Below, in pieces: positions 1 to 6,498 of a stretch of 14,255 bases of DNA. A model generated the notes under the pieces. That model ran no database searches. It had not been told where the DNA came from and worked only from the letters and a program-made list of their open reading frames with translations. Numbering within the stretch: the stretch's first letter is position 1; the number at the start of each line of letters is the position of its first letter. The position numbers were made by a program, and so were the translations under genes. This DNA comes from Acidobacteriota bacterium (GTDB taxonomy: Bacteria; Acidobacteriota; Holophagae; Thermotomaculales; Thermotomaculaceae), in NCBI GenBank assembly GCA_003650445.1, contig QMQE01000053.1, positions 1 to 14,255 on the forward strand, in the 5' to 3' direction.

Positions 1-78
1 AGCAGAGCAGTGAAAAGCAAATATTGTTTCATCGCCTGCAAATATAAGCCGGAACCCTCTTCATTCATTGGTTTGCCG

Positions 79-97
79 GAGAAAAGAAGATTTTCTC
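79..97 (-). terminator. Weak AT-rich hairpin after the diguanylate cyclase gene
   Basis: A 7-bp inverted repeat (GAGAAAA, 5-nt loop, TTTTCTC) begins 8 nt beyond the stop codon of the cyclase gene on the minus strand. It could be a weak terminator, but it is AT-rich and has no following U tract. The remaining 78 bases to the window edge show no recognisable gene. Confidence 0.25.
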
Positions 98-104
98 AAT
101 CCGA

Positions 105-3035
105 TCAGCTATGGGCGATTTCGTGGAAAGAAACCCGGTTTCGGCCGGCATTTTTTGATTTATAAAGTGCCGTATCTGCGGCACTTATCAGCTTTTCAAA
201 GTCATTATGTTTCAGTGGAACAGCTGTGCTGACCCCGAGACTGATGGTAATAAGAGGATTTCCTGCATGGTCTGTGCAGTTTGATTCAACAGCCCTTCGA
301 AGCGATTCAGCCATATTCAATGCACCTTCTTTTGTGGTCGCTGGGAGGATGGCCACAAATTCTTCTCCTCCATAGCGGGCAAGAAAGTCCCGAGGCCGCT
401 TCAACTCATTCTGCAGTACCGAAGCAATGGCTTTCAGGCATTTATCCCCTGCCTGATGCCCGAAGGTGTCGTTATATTGTTTAAACCTGTCAATATCAAT
501 GAAAATCAGAGAAATCGAACTGGAATCCCGAAAGGCGGTTTTCCAATCCCGTTGTAGTTGATGCATGAGGTAGCGATGGTTTGGGATTCCGGTCAACCCG
601 TCTGTTCGTGCCAGATCAGACAGTTTTTGATTCAATTGATTTAACTGTTGGGTTCTTTCCCGGACTTCCATTTGAAGGGTGTATTCCCGATGGCGGATTT
701 GTTTAACCCTGAGTTGGTACAGAGCCAGCAGGAAGAAGATAATTAAAACAGATACAATACCCCTGAACCAGCCGGTCTGAGTGAATCGGGGCTGCAGTGT
801 GATGCTGAGGCTTTTCCCATTCCTGTTCCATATTCCATCGTTGTTGGAAGCGATGATGTGGAAATTGTACTGGCCGGGGGGAAGATTGGTGTAATAAGCT
901 GTTTTTCTATGCCCGGCATCTACCCATTCGGGATCAAAACCTTCCAGCTGGTACTTGAAAGCAACCTTTTTCGGCAGCAGGAAACTGAGGGCGGCATATT
1001 GAATTTCTATTTCTCCCCTTCCTATGGGCGAACGGACCGGTTCATAGGGCGAATACGCTTCGCCGTTTACCTGGACCGATTCAATTGTGACAGGGGGTGG
1101 AACTGTGTTTATTAGCATTTTGTCCGGATTTATGATAATCACTCCCTTGATACTGGAGAACCAGAGCGTTCCATCTGCTGCCTGGCAGGCAGCAAATTGA
1201 GCCGGCCCGTTGCTTTCCGTTGCTTTAATCCCTTCTGTTTTGCCAAAGGATTTACAGCTGATTGCATCCCGTGTACCCCCCTCCATTTCTTTCAAGAGAG
1301 TTTTACTGACGGTAAAGATGCCCCGATTGCAGTTCATCCAGAAGTTGTTTTTTGAATCTTCTGTTATGGAGAATATGGAATCGCTGTAAAGGCCTTCCTG
1401 AACGGAAAATCGGTGAAAATGGCCATTCTTGTAGTGAAACAATCCGTTATTTCCGGTACCGATCCAGATGGAACCGTCGGGATCCGGATGAATAACCCAG
1501 ATTCCGGTATTTGTAAAACCGTTTTTTGAATCGAATACGGTAATATTTCCGCTTGAAATCCGGTTGATGCCGTTATTGTAAGTCCCTGCCCAGACAGCTC
1601 CTTCTTTATCTTGTGCCAGTGAATAGATATAATTCCCCGAAAGACCTTCCTTTGTTGTGATGGTACGGATTCCGGTTTTTGAAATAATGTTTATTCCTCC
1701 CCCATTGGTTCCGGCCCAGACATCTCCATTTGGCTGCACGAGGATGGCTCGAACTATATTATTGGATAATCCGTTTTGAGTTGAATAGGTGGTCACCCGG
1801 CCATTTTTCAGATGATACAATCCGTTCCCGTACGTGCCAATCCACAGGGAGCCGTTATCGCCTTCCGCAAGGGACCAGACAAACCGGGCATCCAGATTCT
1901 TGAGCGTAGTGAATTTATTGTTCCGATATCGAGTCAGGCCACCTCCGACCGTTCCGATCCAGACAGAACCATCTTTCCCCGGCAGTAGACTTCGAACACT
2001 GTCAACAGGGAGACCATTCCTGGAGTTCAGTAAGGTGAATTTATCGTCTTTCAGCTGGAACAGTCCGCCCCGGGTGCCAATCCACAGGCTGCCTTCCTGA
2101 TCTTCAAGCAGTGCGCGCACCGACACATTGGCCAGGCCCTCTTTTTCAGAGAGAACGGAAAATTGCCCCGTTTGTGACATGGAGAACAGTCCCCCACCAT
2201 TGCTGCCGATCCACAGAGTGCCCTCGCGGTCCAGAAAAATGCTTCGGACATCAATCAGCCCAAGCTGTTTGTCACCGATTCTTTCAAATTGATTATCCCG
2301 GAATATCACGAGCCCGGAGCCCTGAATCCCAATCCAGAGGGTGGTACCGGACGGTTCAAGGTAAAGTGTATGGATATTCAATCTCGGAAAATTGGATGGG
2401 GCATCAAAATGGACAATGTTGCCATTCTGGATGCGATCCAGTCCATGGGATGTTCCAATCCATACCCCGCCATCCGGTGAAGGGGCCAGGGCGGAGATAT
2501 AGCTATCCTTTAAGCCGTTTTCCACTGTGAAAGAAGTAAAATGCCCCATATTGTCATACATGCTGAGGCCAAGGGTTGTACCGACCCAGACGTGATGATT
2601 CCTGTCTTCGCTGATTGCCGTAATGAAATTTCCGGCAAGGCCGTCTTTGATGGTGAAATGCCGGAAAGTTCCCTGCCGATAACAGGTGAGGCCGCTGGGT
2701 GTTCCAATCCACAAACACCCGTGACTGTCTTCAAAAAGAGCCTTAATGCTGTTGTTTTCAAGCTCCGGAACGGTACTTTTAGTGAAAACTGTAAATTGCT
2801 CACCATCATAGCGGGCCAGTCCTTCGAAGGTTCCCATCCAGATGTACCCGTCCCGGGTCTGAACAAGATTCATAACAGAGCTCTGGGGCAGGCCATCTTC
2901 CGTCGTAAAGATATTCAGGGTGTGCTGATCCAGTCTTTTGGATGGATCCAGGGCGAATGCAGGAATAACCGTGATGAAGTACAGGATAATCATTGCGAGA
3001 GATAATGTCCCCCAGCGGCAACTCTGCTTTTTCAA
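105..3035 (-). CDS. Two-component-type beta-propeller sensor with Y_Y_Y and GGDEF domains (diguanylate cyclase)
   Basis: This is a 976-residue membrane-anchored sensor predicted to make cyclic di-GMP from two GTP. The N terminus is a Sec signal peptide of about 28 residues ending AFA. Next come about 14 Reg_prop repeats, recognisable by a recurring L-W-I-G-T-x-x-G-L core, which fits two seven-bladed periplasmic propellers. A Y_Y_Y-type beta-sandwich follows (Y-x-L-E-G-F-D-P-E-W and L-P-P-G-x-Y motifs). One membrane helix lies near residues 756-777, then a short coiled coil, then a GGDEF domain from about 809. The active-site loop is GGEEF near residue 889. An RPRD inhibitory-site motif sits exactly five residues before it, so catalysis and product feedback both look intact. 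The hybrid histidine kinases that usually carry this sensor end differently; here the output is c-di-GMP. The start is a TTG, chosen because AGGAGG lies 5 nt upstream and because a -10 box overlaps the longer alternative start at 3053. The ligand is unknown. Confidence 0.93.
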   Translation of the reverse strand: MKKQSCRWGTLSLAMIILYFITVIPAFALDPSKRLDQHTLNIFTTEDGLPQSSVMNLVQTRDGYIWMGTFEGLARYDGEQFTVFTKSTVPELENNSIKALFEDSHGCLWIGTPSGLTCYRQGTFRHFTIKDGLAGNFITAISEDRNHHVWVGTTLGLSMYDNMGHFTSFTVENGLKDSYISALAPSPDGGVWIGTSHGLDRIQNGNIVHFDAPSNFPRLNIHTLYLEPSGTTLWIGIQGSGLVIFRDNQFERIGDKQLGLIDVRSIFLDREGTLWIGSNGGGLFSMSQTGQFSVLSEKEGLANVSVRALLEDQEGSLWIGTRGGLFQLKDDKFTLLNSRNGLPVDSVRSLLPGKDGSVWIGTVGGGLTRYRNNKFTTLKNLDARFVWSLAEGDNGSLWIGTYGNGLYHLKNGRVTTYSTQNGLSNNIVRAILVQPNGDVWAGTNGGGINIISKTGIRTITTKEGLSGNYIYSLAQDKEGAVWAGTYNNGINRISSGNITVFDSKNGFTNTGIWVIHPDPDGSIWIGTGNNGLFHYKNGHFHRFSVQEGLYSDSIFSITEDSKNNFWMNCNRGIFTVSKTLLKEMEGGTRDAISCKSFGKTEGIKATESNGPAQFAACQAADGTLWFSSIKGVIIINPDKMLINTVPPPVTIESVQVNGEAYSPYEPVRSPIGRGEIEIQYAALSFLLPKKVAFKYQLEGFDPEWVDAGHRKTAYYTNLPPGQYNFHIIASNNDGIWNRNGKSLSITLQPRFTQTGWFRGIVSVLIIFFLLALYQLRVKQIRHREYTLQMEVRERTQQLNQLNQKLSDLARTDGLTGIPNHRYLMHQLQRDWKTAFRDSSSISLIFIDIDRFKQYNDTFGHQAGDKCLKAIASVLQNELKRPRDFLARYGGEEFVAILPATTKEGALNMAESLRRAVESNCTDHAGNPLITISLGVSTAVPLKHNDFEKLISAADTALYKSKNAGRNRVSFHEIAHS

Positions 3036-3040
3036 TGAAT

Positions 3041-3046
3041 CCTCCT
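3041..3046 (-). promoter_or_regulatory. Shine-Dalgarno site that sets a TTG start
   Basis: A perfect AGGAGG on the minus strand sits 5 nt before the TTG codon at 3035-3033. It supports that TTG as the start of the diguanylate cyclase. The resulting protein begins with a Lys-Lys then hydrophobic signal peptide, as expected for an exported sensor. Confidence 0.7.
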
Positions 3047-3052
3047 GGGCCA

Positions 3053-3082
3053 ATTATACCCATAGAATCGGAGAAAATGCAA
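3053..3082 (-). promoter_or_regulatory. Sigma-70-like promoter of the diguanylate cyclase gene
   Basis: A perfect TATAAT (-10, at 3053-3058) is preceded at 18 nt by TTGCAT (-35, at 3077-3082), on the minus strand. The predicted transcription start is near 3046, within or next to the Shine-Dalgarno site, giving a leader of only about 11 nt. The promoter lies between the upstream operon's terminator hairpin and the cyclase start, so the gene is probably its own transcription unit. Confidence 0.5.
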
Positions 3083-3113
3083 ATAAAGAATCGTTGTCCA
3101 GCGCAGACTGGAG

Positions 3114-3145
3114 AAAAGCTGGGAGCCATAGGGCTCCCAGCTTTT
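3114..3145 (-). terminator. Perfect 14-bp hairpin terminator of the DoxX-end operon
   Basis: The sequence AAAAGCTGGGAGCC, a 4-nt loop, then GGCTCCCAGCTTTT forms an uninterrupted 14-bp stem. It begins within the stop codon of the DoxX gene. The 3' arm ends in four T on the minus strand (also four T at the other end on the plus strand), so it could act in both directions, although the U tract is short. It separates the eight-gene run from the cyclase gene. Confidence 0.8.
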
Positions 3146-3546
3146 CAGGCAGATTCATCCGCAGGATTGCCGATGACGAATAGATAGATGATGACCAGAA
3201 GCAGGGTGACTTGAAATTCCATCCCTCCCATGGGGTGAGTTTTGCTAACCATGAAGCTCCATTGCCCCCAATGCATCATAAAGATAGCGCCCAGCATAAC
3301 CGGTGCCAGCAGAACTGTGCCAATTCGGGTTACAACGGGCTTCAGGAATCCGCCGGTCAGAACCAGCAATCCCCCGGCTGTTTCCATGCTGGCCAGCAGG
3401 GCAATCATCATAACCGGCATCTTCATCATTGCAGCCAGTTTTCCCAGCATCGGGAACTTTGTCATACCGTGGTAGATAAATACAGATGCAATGGCGATTC
3501 TGAGTAACCAGTGGGCATTTTGGGAAAGTCTTTTGAAATTGTTCAT
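3145..3546 (-). CDS. DoxX family membrane protein
   Basis: This is a 133-residue protein with about four hydrophobic helices. It starts with the typical DoxX layout: an arginine-led first helix (LLRIAIASVFIYHGMTKF) with the small-residue and lysine turn seen in DoxX/DoxD proteins, then a helix with E-x-x-G-G-L. DoxX proteins are small inner-membrane proteins; characterised relatives belong to thiosulfate:quinone oxidoreductase or to redox-stress complexes, but most have no known reaction. The start at 3546 is preceded by GGAGG at good spacing. A longer in-frame extension upstream lacks family similarity and would cover a promoter-like region and the neighbouring gene. A 148-nt gap with an inverted repeat separates it from the DUF1643-like gene, so it may be separately controlled. 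It is the second DoxX-superfamily gene in this strand run. Confidence 0.85.
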   Translation of the reverse strand: MNNFKRLSQNAHWLLRIAIASVFIYHGMTKFPMLGKLAAMMKMPVMMIALLASMETAGGLLVLTGGFLKPVVTRIGTVLLAPVMLGAIFMMHWGQWSFMVSKTHPMGGMEFQVTLLLVIIYLFVIGNPADESA

Positions 3547-3554
3547 CTTTTCCT

Positions 3555-3582
3555 CCGTGTTTTGAAATTTAGTTGAACACGG
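3555..3582. promoter_or_regulatory. Inverted repeat overlapping the DoxX ribosome-binding site
   Basis: CCGTGTT and its exact complement AACACGG are separated by 14 nt. One arm touches the GGAGG site of the DoxX gene. The arm length and spacing suit a dimeric repressor operator or an RNA hairpin that hides the ribosome-binding site. There is no direct evidence for either. The rest of the gap at 3583-3694 shows no clear gene or terminator. Confidence 0.35.
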
Positions 3583-3694
3583 AAATATAAAGCAACATCT
3601 GTGCCAACTATGTAAGCTACGGCAAAAGAGCCTCTTACGGTTAATTGGTGTGGTGGCAACGATGCTGGGTGGGCTGGAAACTGACGGTCGGTGG

Positions 3695-4426
3695 TCAGAA
3701 ACTGGCTGATTGGGGGCGAAACCGGGCCGCCATTTGTACAAGCCAGCGGACCTTGTGACTGTGATTTCGTGGGCTGGGATGGGCAAAGCGCAGGGGATGT
3801 CTGGCAACCGCTATTCCGGTCAGTTCTTGGCCCGCCATGGATTGCACCGCATACTCAGCCAGTTTTTCCAGACCCGGGTGCTGGCCCCAACCGGCAATGA
3901 CAGGCCCATTGTTCAGGGAAAGACGGGCTTTCCATTCATTTCTTCGTGCATTGGAAAAGATGGAATGAACAGCGCCAGAAGGCAATTTTTCCAGCAGGGA
4001 AATTTCCTGAACAAACCGGTTGCTGTCGGCATTGCGCAGGTCGGAGAGATTGACGATCCGGACATGTTGCCAGTTTTGAAGCAGCATCAGCCGCATGATC
4101 TGGTATTGAGTGGTGTCCGGTACAGTGGGAACCAGTGGCTGGGTGGCAAGGCCGGTTTCAATCTCATGTGCGGAAACAGCAGCGCCACCTTGTTCCGGGT
4201 CCAGGGGCCGGGAAGACCCCGGATTCATCATGATGACCAGGGCGTCTGACTGTAGATCTGTAATTTCTGTTGACACTGCTCCGTGAAATGTATCTTTTCT
4301 CAAAATTTCCAGCAAACTGCGACAGGGAATTTCTGTCCCGTTCCCGAAAACAAGGGAGTAGAAGTGACCGAGGCAATAAAATTGCTGTTTCAGTTTTTCG
4401 GCGGGGATGAATTCTACCTCTGACAT
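3695..4426 (-). CDS. DUF1643-like protein
   Basis: This is a 243-residue soluble protein with no signal peptide or membrane segment. Three blocks fit the DUF1643 pattern: a hydrophobic strand ending in MMNPGSS (residues about 64-70, like the family's M-L-N-P-S-x-A), a strand followed by N-L-x-x-L-R-N, and a later VIAGWG. The biochemical role of this family is unknown; its members often sit beside mobile or phage genes, which is not the case here. The start at 4426 lies 2 nt after the dgkA stop and has no good Shine-Dalgarno site, so translation is probably coupled to dgkA. An alternative start at 4513 would overlap dgkA by 85 nt and is unlikely. The family assignment rests on motif resemblance only. 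Confidence 0.6.
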   Translation of the reverse strand: MSEVEFIPAEKLKQQFYCLGHFYSLVFGNGTEIPCRSLLEILRKDTFHGAVSTEITDLQSDALVIMMNPGSSRPLDPEQGGAAVSAHEIETGLATQPLVPTVPDTTQYQIMRLMLLQNWQHVRIVNLSDLRNADSNRFVQEISLLEKLPSGAVHSIFSNARRNEWKARLSLNNGPVIAGWGQHPGLEKLAEYAVQSMAGQELTGIAVARHPLRFAHPSPRNHSHKVRWLVQMAARFRPQSASF

Positions 4427-4428
4427 TG

Positions 4429-4830
4429 TCAATGAATAAACGCCTGCCAGAGGGACAGTGCCCAGACGACACCGGCAATAAAGAGGGAGAACATAACGGC
4501 GGCGGAACCGCAATCCTTGGCTTTTCCCGCCAATTTGTGATAATCGGGGGAAACCATATCCACAATGGACTCAAGGGCGGAGTTGAGAAGCTCCACCAGG
4601 AGAATCAGCAGCAGGCTTGTAATCATGAGAATCCGGTTGACGGCACCAACCGGTAGAAAGCAGGCTGTGGGGATAAGGATGATGGCGACGAATAACTCCT
4701 GGCGAAAGGCCGCTTCCGTTTTTGCAGTGGCAACAATGCCTTTGACGGAAAAACGGGTGGCGTCAACGATGTGGCGGGCCCCCTGCGCGGCTTTCATGGG
4801 ATTGGCTTTCTTGTCTACTTGATCTGCCAT
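4429..4830 (-). CDS. dgkA: Diacylglycerol kinase, DgkA family
   Basis: This is a small inner-membrane kinase that phosphorylates diacylglycerol (or undecaprenol in some bacteria) with ATP, recycling lipid released during envelope synthesis. It has 133 residues, close to the roughly 122 of the E. coli enzyme. The family signature is clear: E80-x-x-N83-x-x-x-E87 in the second membrane helix, then VD and a near-perfect H-K-L-A-G-K-A-K-D-x-G-S-A-A-V block (98-112). The N-terminal amphipathic part carries R-Q-E (43-45). Three membrane helices are visible. The start at 4830 is chosen because AGGAG (4838-4842) sits 7 nt upstream. An ATG at 4869 would overlap the thioesterase gene and add 13 unconserved residues. 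The gene lies 35 nt after the thioesterase gene and 2 nt before the DUF1643-like gene. Confidence 0.93.
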   Translation of the reverse strand: MADQVDKKANPMKAAQGARHIVDATRFSVKGIVATAKTEAAFRQELFVAIILIPTACFLPVGAVNRILMITSLLLILLVELLNSALESIVDMVSPDYHKLAGKAKDCGSAAVMFSLFIAGVVWALSLWQAFIH

Positions 4831-4865
4831 TTTATTTCTCCTGTCCTTTGGCAGTTGAGGGTTGG

Positions 4866-5291
4866 TCACTCATCTGCCACGGTGTAAGGCCTGGTGGGTT
4901 CCATGAATGCCGGATTCAGGGGCGCGACCTTTCCGGTCTTATAATTGAATCCCACCATAACGGAATATCCCCTGGCCTTTTCCTCCCCAGTTTCAGGGTT
5001 CAGAATGATACAGTTGAAGCGATAGCTTTTTTCCCGAACGTGGGACAGGAAGCAGCGGACAACAATTCTGTCTTCGAAAACAATAGGCTTTTTGTAGGCC
5101 AGGTGGTTTTCAGCAACTACGGAATAGAATTCGGATTTTCCGGAAATTTCCGGTACTACATGGTCTCTGAATCCGATACGGGCCTGTTCCAGATAAGTAA
5201 AGTAGGTGGCGTTGTTTACATGGCCCAGTGCGTCCAGGTCACGAAATCGTATCGAAATCGGAACATCTACAGTTTTTTCAGGCAGTTTCAT
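4866..5291 (-). CDS. Acyl-CoA thioesterase, 4HBT (YbgC/FadM-like) hot-dog fold
   Basis: This 141-residue single hot-dog domain protein is predicted to hydrolyse acyl-CoA thioesters in the cytoplasm. The active-site segment near residues 15-36 reads R-F-R-D-L-D-A-L-G-H-V-N-N-A-x-Y, with the conserved Asp, GHVNN and Y-x-x-Y-L-E-x-A-R helix typical of the family. The substrate chain length cannot be read from the sequence. The start at 5291 has GGAG 8 nt upstream. An ATG at 5318 is in frame but has a weaker site and a longer overlap. The chosen start overlaps the upstream MauE-like gene by 14 nt, so coupled translation is likely. Its position before dgkA suggests shared expression with lipid turnover, but this is inference. 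Confidence 0.9.
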   Translation of the reverse strand: MKLPEKTVDVPISIRFRDLDALGHVNNATYFTYLEQARIGFRDHVVPEISGKSEFYSVVAENHLAYKKPIVFEDRIVVRCFLSHVREKSYRFNCIILNPETGEEKARGYSVMVGFNYKTGKVAPLNPAFMEPTRPYTVADE

Positions 5292-5706
5292 TGGCTTTTC
5301 TCCAGTCACCGGATTCATTTGAAGGCCTGTTCCCTATCCAGAGAACGATTCCAGCCATTGCGATAAACCCGAAATCCCGCGCAATATCTATTATCCCCAA
5401 TGGGTTACTGGAAGTTGCGAAACAGCCACAGCTTGTGTCAATTCCCCGGAACATAGCCTGGCCCATGGCAATAATAAACAAAATGTTTAGAATAATGGTC
5501 AGCCACGCAGACAAACGGACGTAGATGCCGGTCAGAAGGAGAAATCCCAACACCAGCTCCATTGATGCCAATGCCAGTGAAAAAGCGGGAACGGTAAATT
5601 CCGGTAACATACGATACCGTGCGACAGCTTCCGAAAACCCCGGCCAGTCCAGCAATTTGGGCAGGGCCGCATAGAGGAAGACAGCTGCCAGCCCGAAGCG
5701 GCTCAC
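5278..5706 (-). CDS. MauE/DoxX-like redox-associated membrane protein
   Basis: This is a 142-residue integral membrane protein with about four helices. The opening (RFGLAAVFLYAALPKLLDW) matches the first helix of MauE/DoxX proteins, and a D-T-S-C-G-C-F segment carries the Cys93-x-Cys95 pair typical of MauE-like members. MauE in methylamine utilisation helps the thioredoxin-like MauD with disulfide formation, so a role in periplasmic thiol or electron transfer is plausible. The chosen start is a GTG at 5706, whose GTGA overlaps the rhodanese stop by 4 nt and places the start just before helix 1. An ATG at 5766 is a real alternative: it has GGGAGG 9 nt upstream, but it overlaps the rhodanese by 64 nt, and that G-rich stretch also encodes the rhodanese K-G-G-M-E-A-W motif. 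Confidence 0.85.
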   Translation of the reverse strand: MSRFGLAAVFLYAALPKLLDWPGFSEAVARYRMLPEFTVPAFSLALASMELVLGFLLLTGIYVRLSAWLTIILNILFIIAMGQAMFRGIDTSCGCFATSSNPLGIIDIARDFGFIAMAGIVLWIGNRPSNESGDWRKANETA

Positions 5707-6155
5707 TGTTGCAAGGATTTCTGGAATCCGATATCTTTTGAAACCGGGTATTCGGCTTTCTCCCATGCCTCCATTCCTCCCTTGAATACAATTATTTTGT
5801 CTTTCGGTATGTCAATTTCCAGCAGTTTTTTTGCCAGGATATCACTGAGGTCACACCCGAAACCGGTGCAGTATACCACCAGTTTCGGTGCGGAATGCAG
5901 CATGTCTTCCAGTTTGAACAAGAGATCCAGTCCATTTTCTTCATGAATCGGCAGGTTAATGGCACCGGGGATGTGCCCTTCTTTGTACTGCTCAAACGGA
6001 CGGGCATCGAGAAATAGGGCTGTCCCTTCGTTGAATATCGCATAGATTTTCTGACTCGTTTCGTTTTCGGCGGCTTTTTTTGCAGGGGTCGCGGCAAAAA
6101 CAGTCAACGCGACCATCAGGGTCAATCCGAAAACGGCAATAAGTTCACGAAACAT
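5703..6155 (-). CDS. Exported rhodanese-like domain protein
   Basis: This 150-residue protein has a Sec-type signal peptide (about residues 1-22, ending FAA) and one rhodanese domain. Family landmarks are L-D-A-R (49-52), E-G-H-I-P-G-A-I-N-L-P (59-69), the active-site loop V-V-Y-C-T-G-F-G-C (94-101; Cys96 is the expected persulfide-forming residue) and F-K-G-G-M-E-A-W near the C terminus. Rhodaneses carry sulfane sulfur as a cysteine persulfide; the signal peptide places this one in the periplasm. A second cysteine, Cys101, lies in the loop and could form a disulfide with the first. AAGGA lies 8 nt before the start. The gene overlaps the PqqD-like gene by 11 nt and the MauE-like gene by 4 nt, which suggests coupled production. 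Confidence 0.92.
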   Translation of the reverse strand: MFRELIAVFGLTLMVALTVFAATPAKKAAENETSQKIYAIFNEGTALFLDARPFEQYKEGHIPGAINLPIHEENGLDLLFKLEDMLHSAPKLVVYCTGFGCDLSDILAKKLLEIDIPKDKIIVFKGGMEAWEKAEYPVSKDIGFQKSLQQ

Positions 6156-6498
6156 CTTCCGGATCCTTAAGCTCTATCATACCTTCGTTCTTCATCATAG
6201 TGATGAACATCCCTACCCGTTGATGGGGCGGGTCCACTCGTTCTCCAAATCGTCCCCCCACCTGTTCGGTGATCTCCATTACGGTCCGGTGTCCGTCAAT
6301 AAGCTGCCAGATCATGGTGCCGATTTCATCCAGTTTCACCTTCATTGTCGGTTTTTTAAGCCTGGGCTGAATGTGCCGGGATGGCCAGCCGGTGGCGAAA
6401 CGGGGGAGAAGGACCACTGCCTTCTCCCCTTCCATTTCAAATTCCCGGATCCGATTTGGGATCAGGGTTAATAAATTTTTACCTTTTTCTTCAGTCAT
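6145..6498 (-). CDS. PqqD family protein
   Basis: This 117-residue soluble protein has a PqqD-like core in its second half. The visible pattern is V-K-L-D-E-I-G-T-M-I-W-Q-L-I-D-G, followed by a T-V-x-E-I helix, a winged-helix-like segment and a last F-I-x-x-M-x-x-x-G-M-I strand. PqqD is the peptide chaperone that binds the PqqA precursor and presents it to the radical SAM enzyme PqqE; many RiPP systems carry a related recognition domain. Here there is no radical SAM enzyme or obvious precursor gene in the window, so it is a stand-alone member of unknown role. The N-terminal 50 residues precede the core and hold a Trp-Pro-Ser-Arg segment. The gene overlaps the transporter gene by 8 nt and the rhodanese by 11 nt. 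Its own Shine-Dalgarno site is weak, so coupling is likely. Confidence 0.82.
   Translation of the reverse strand: MTEEKGKNLLTLIPNRIREFEMEGEKAVVLLPRFATGWPSRHIQPRLKKPTMKVKLDEIGTMIWQLIDGHRTVMEITEQVGGRFGERVDPPHQRVGMFITMMKNEGMIELKDPEDVS

Noticed and set aside
3547..3807. Longer N-terminal extension of the DoxX protein to 3807
   Set aside because: The extra 87 residues lack DoxX features and overlap the DUF1643-like gene; GGAGG directly precedes the ATG at 3546.
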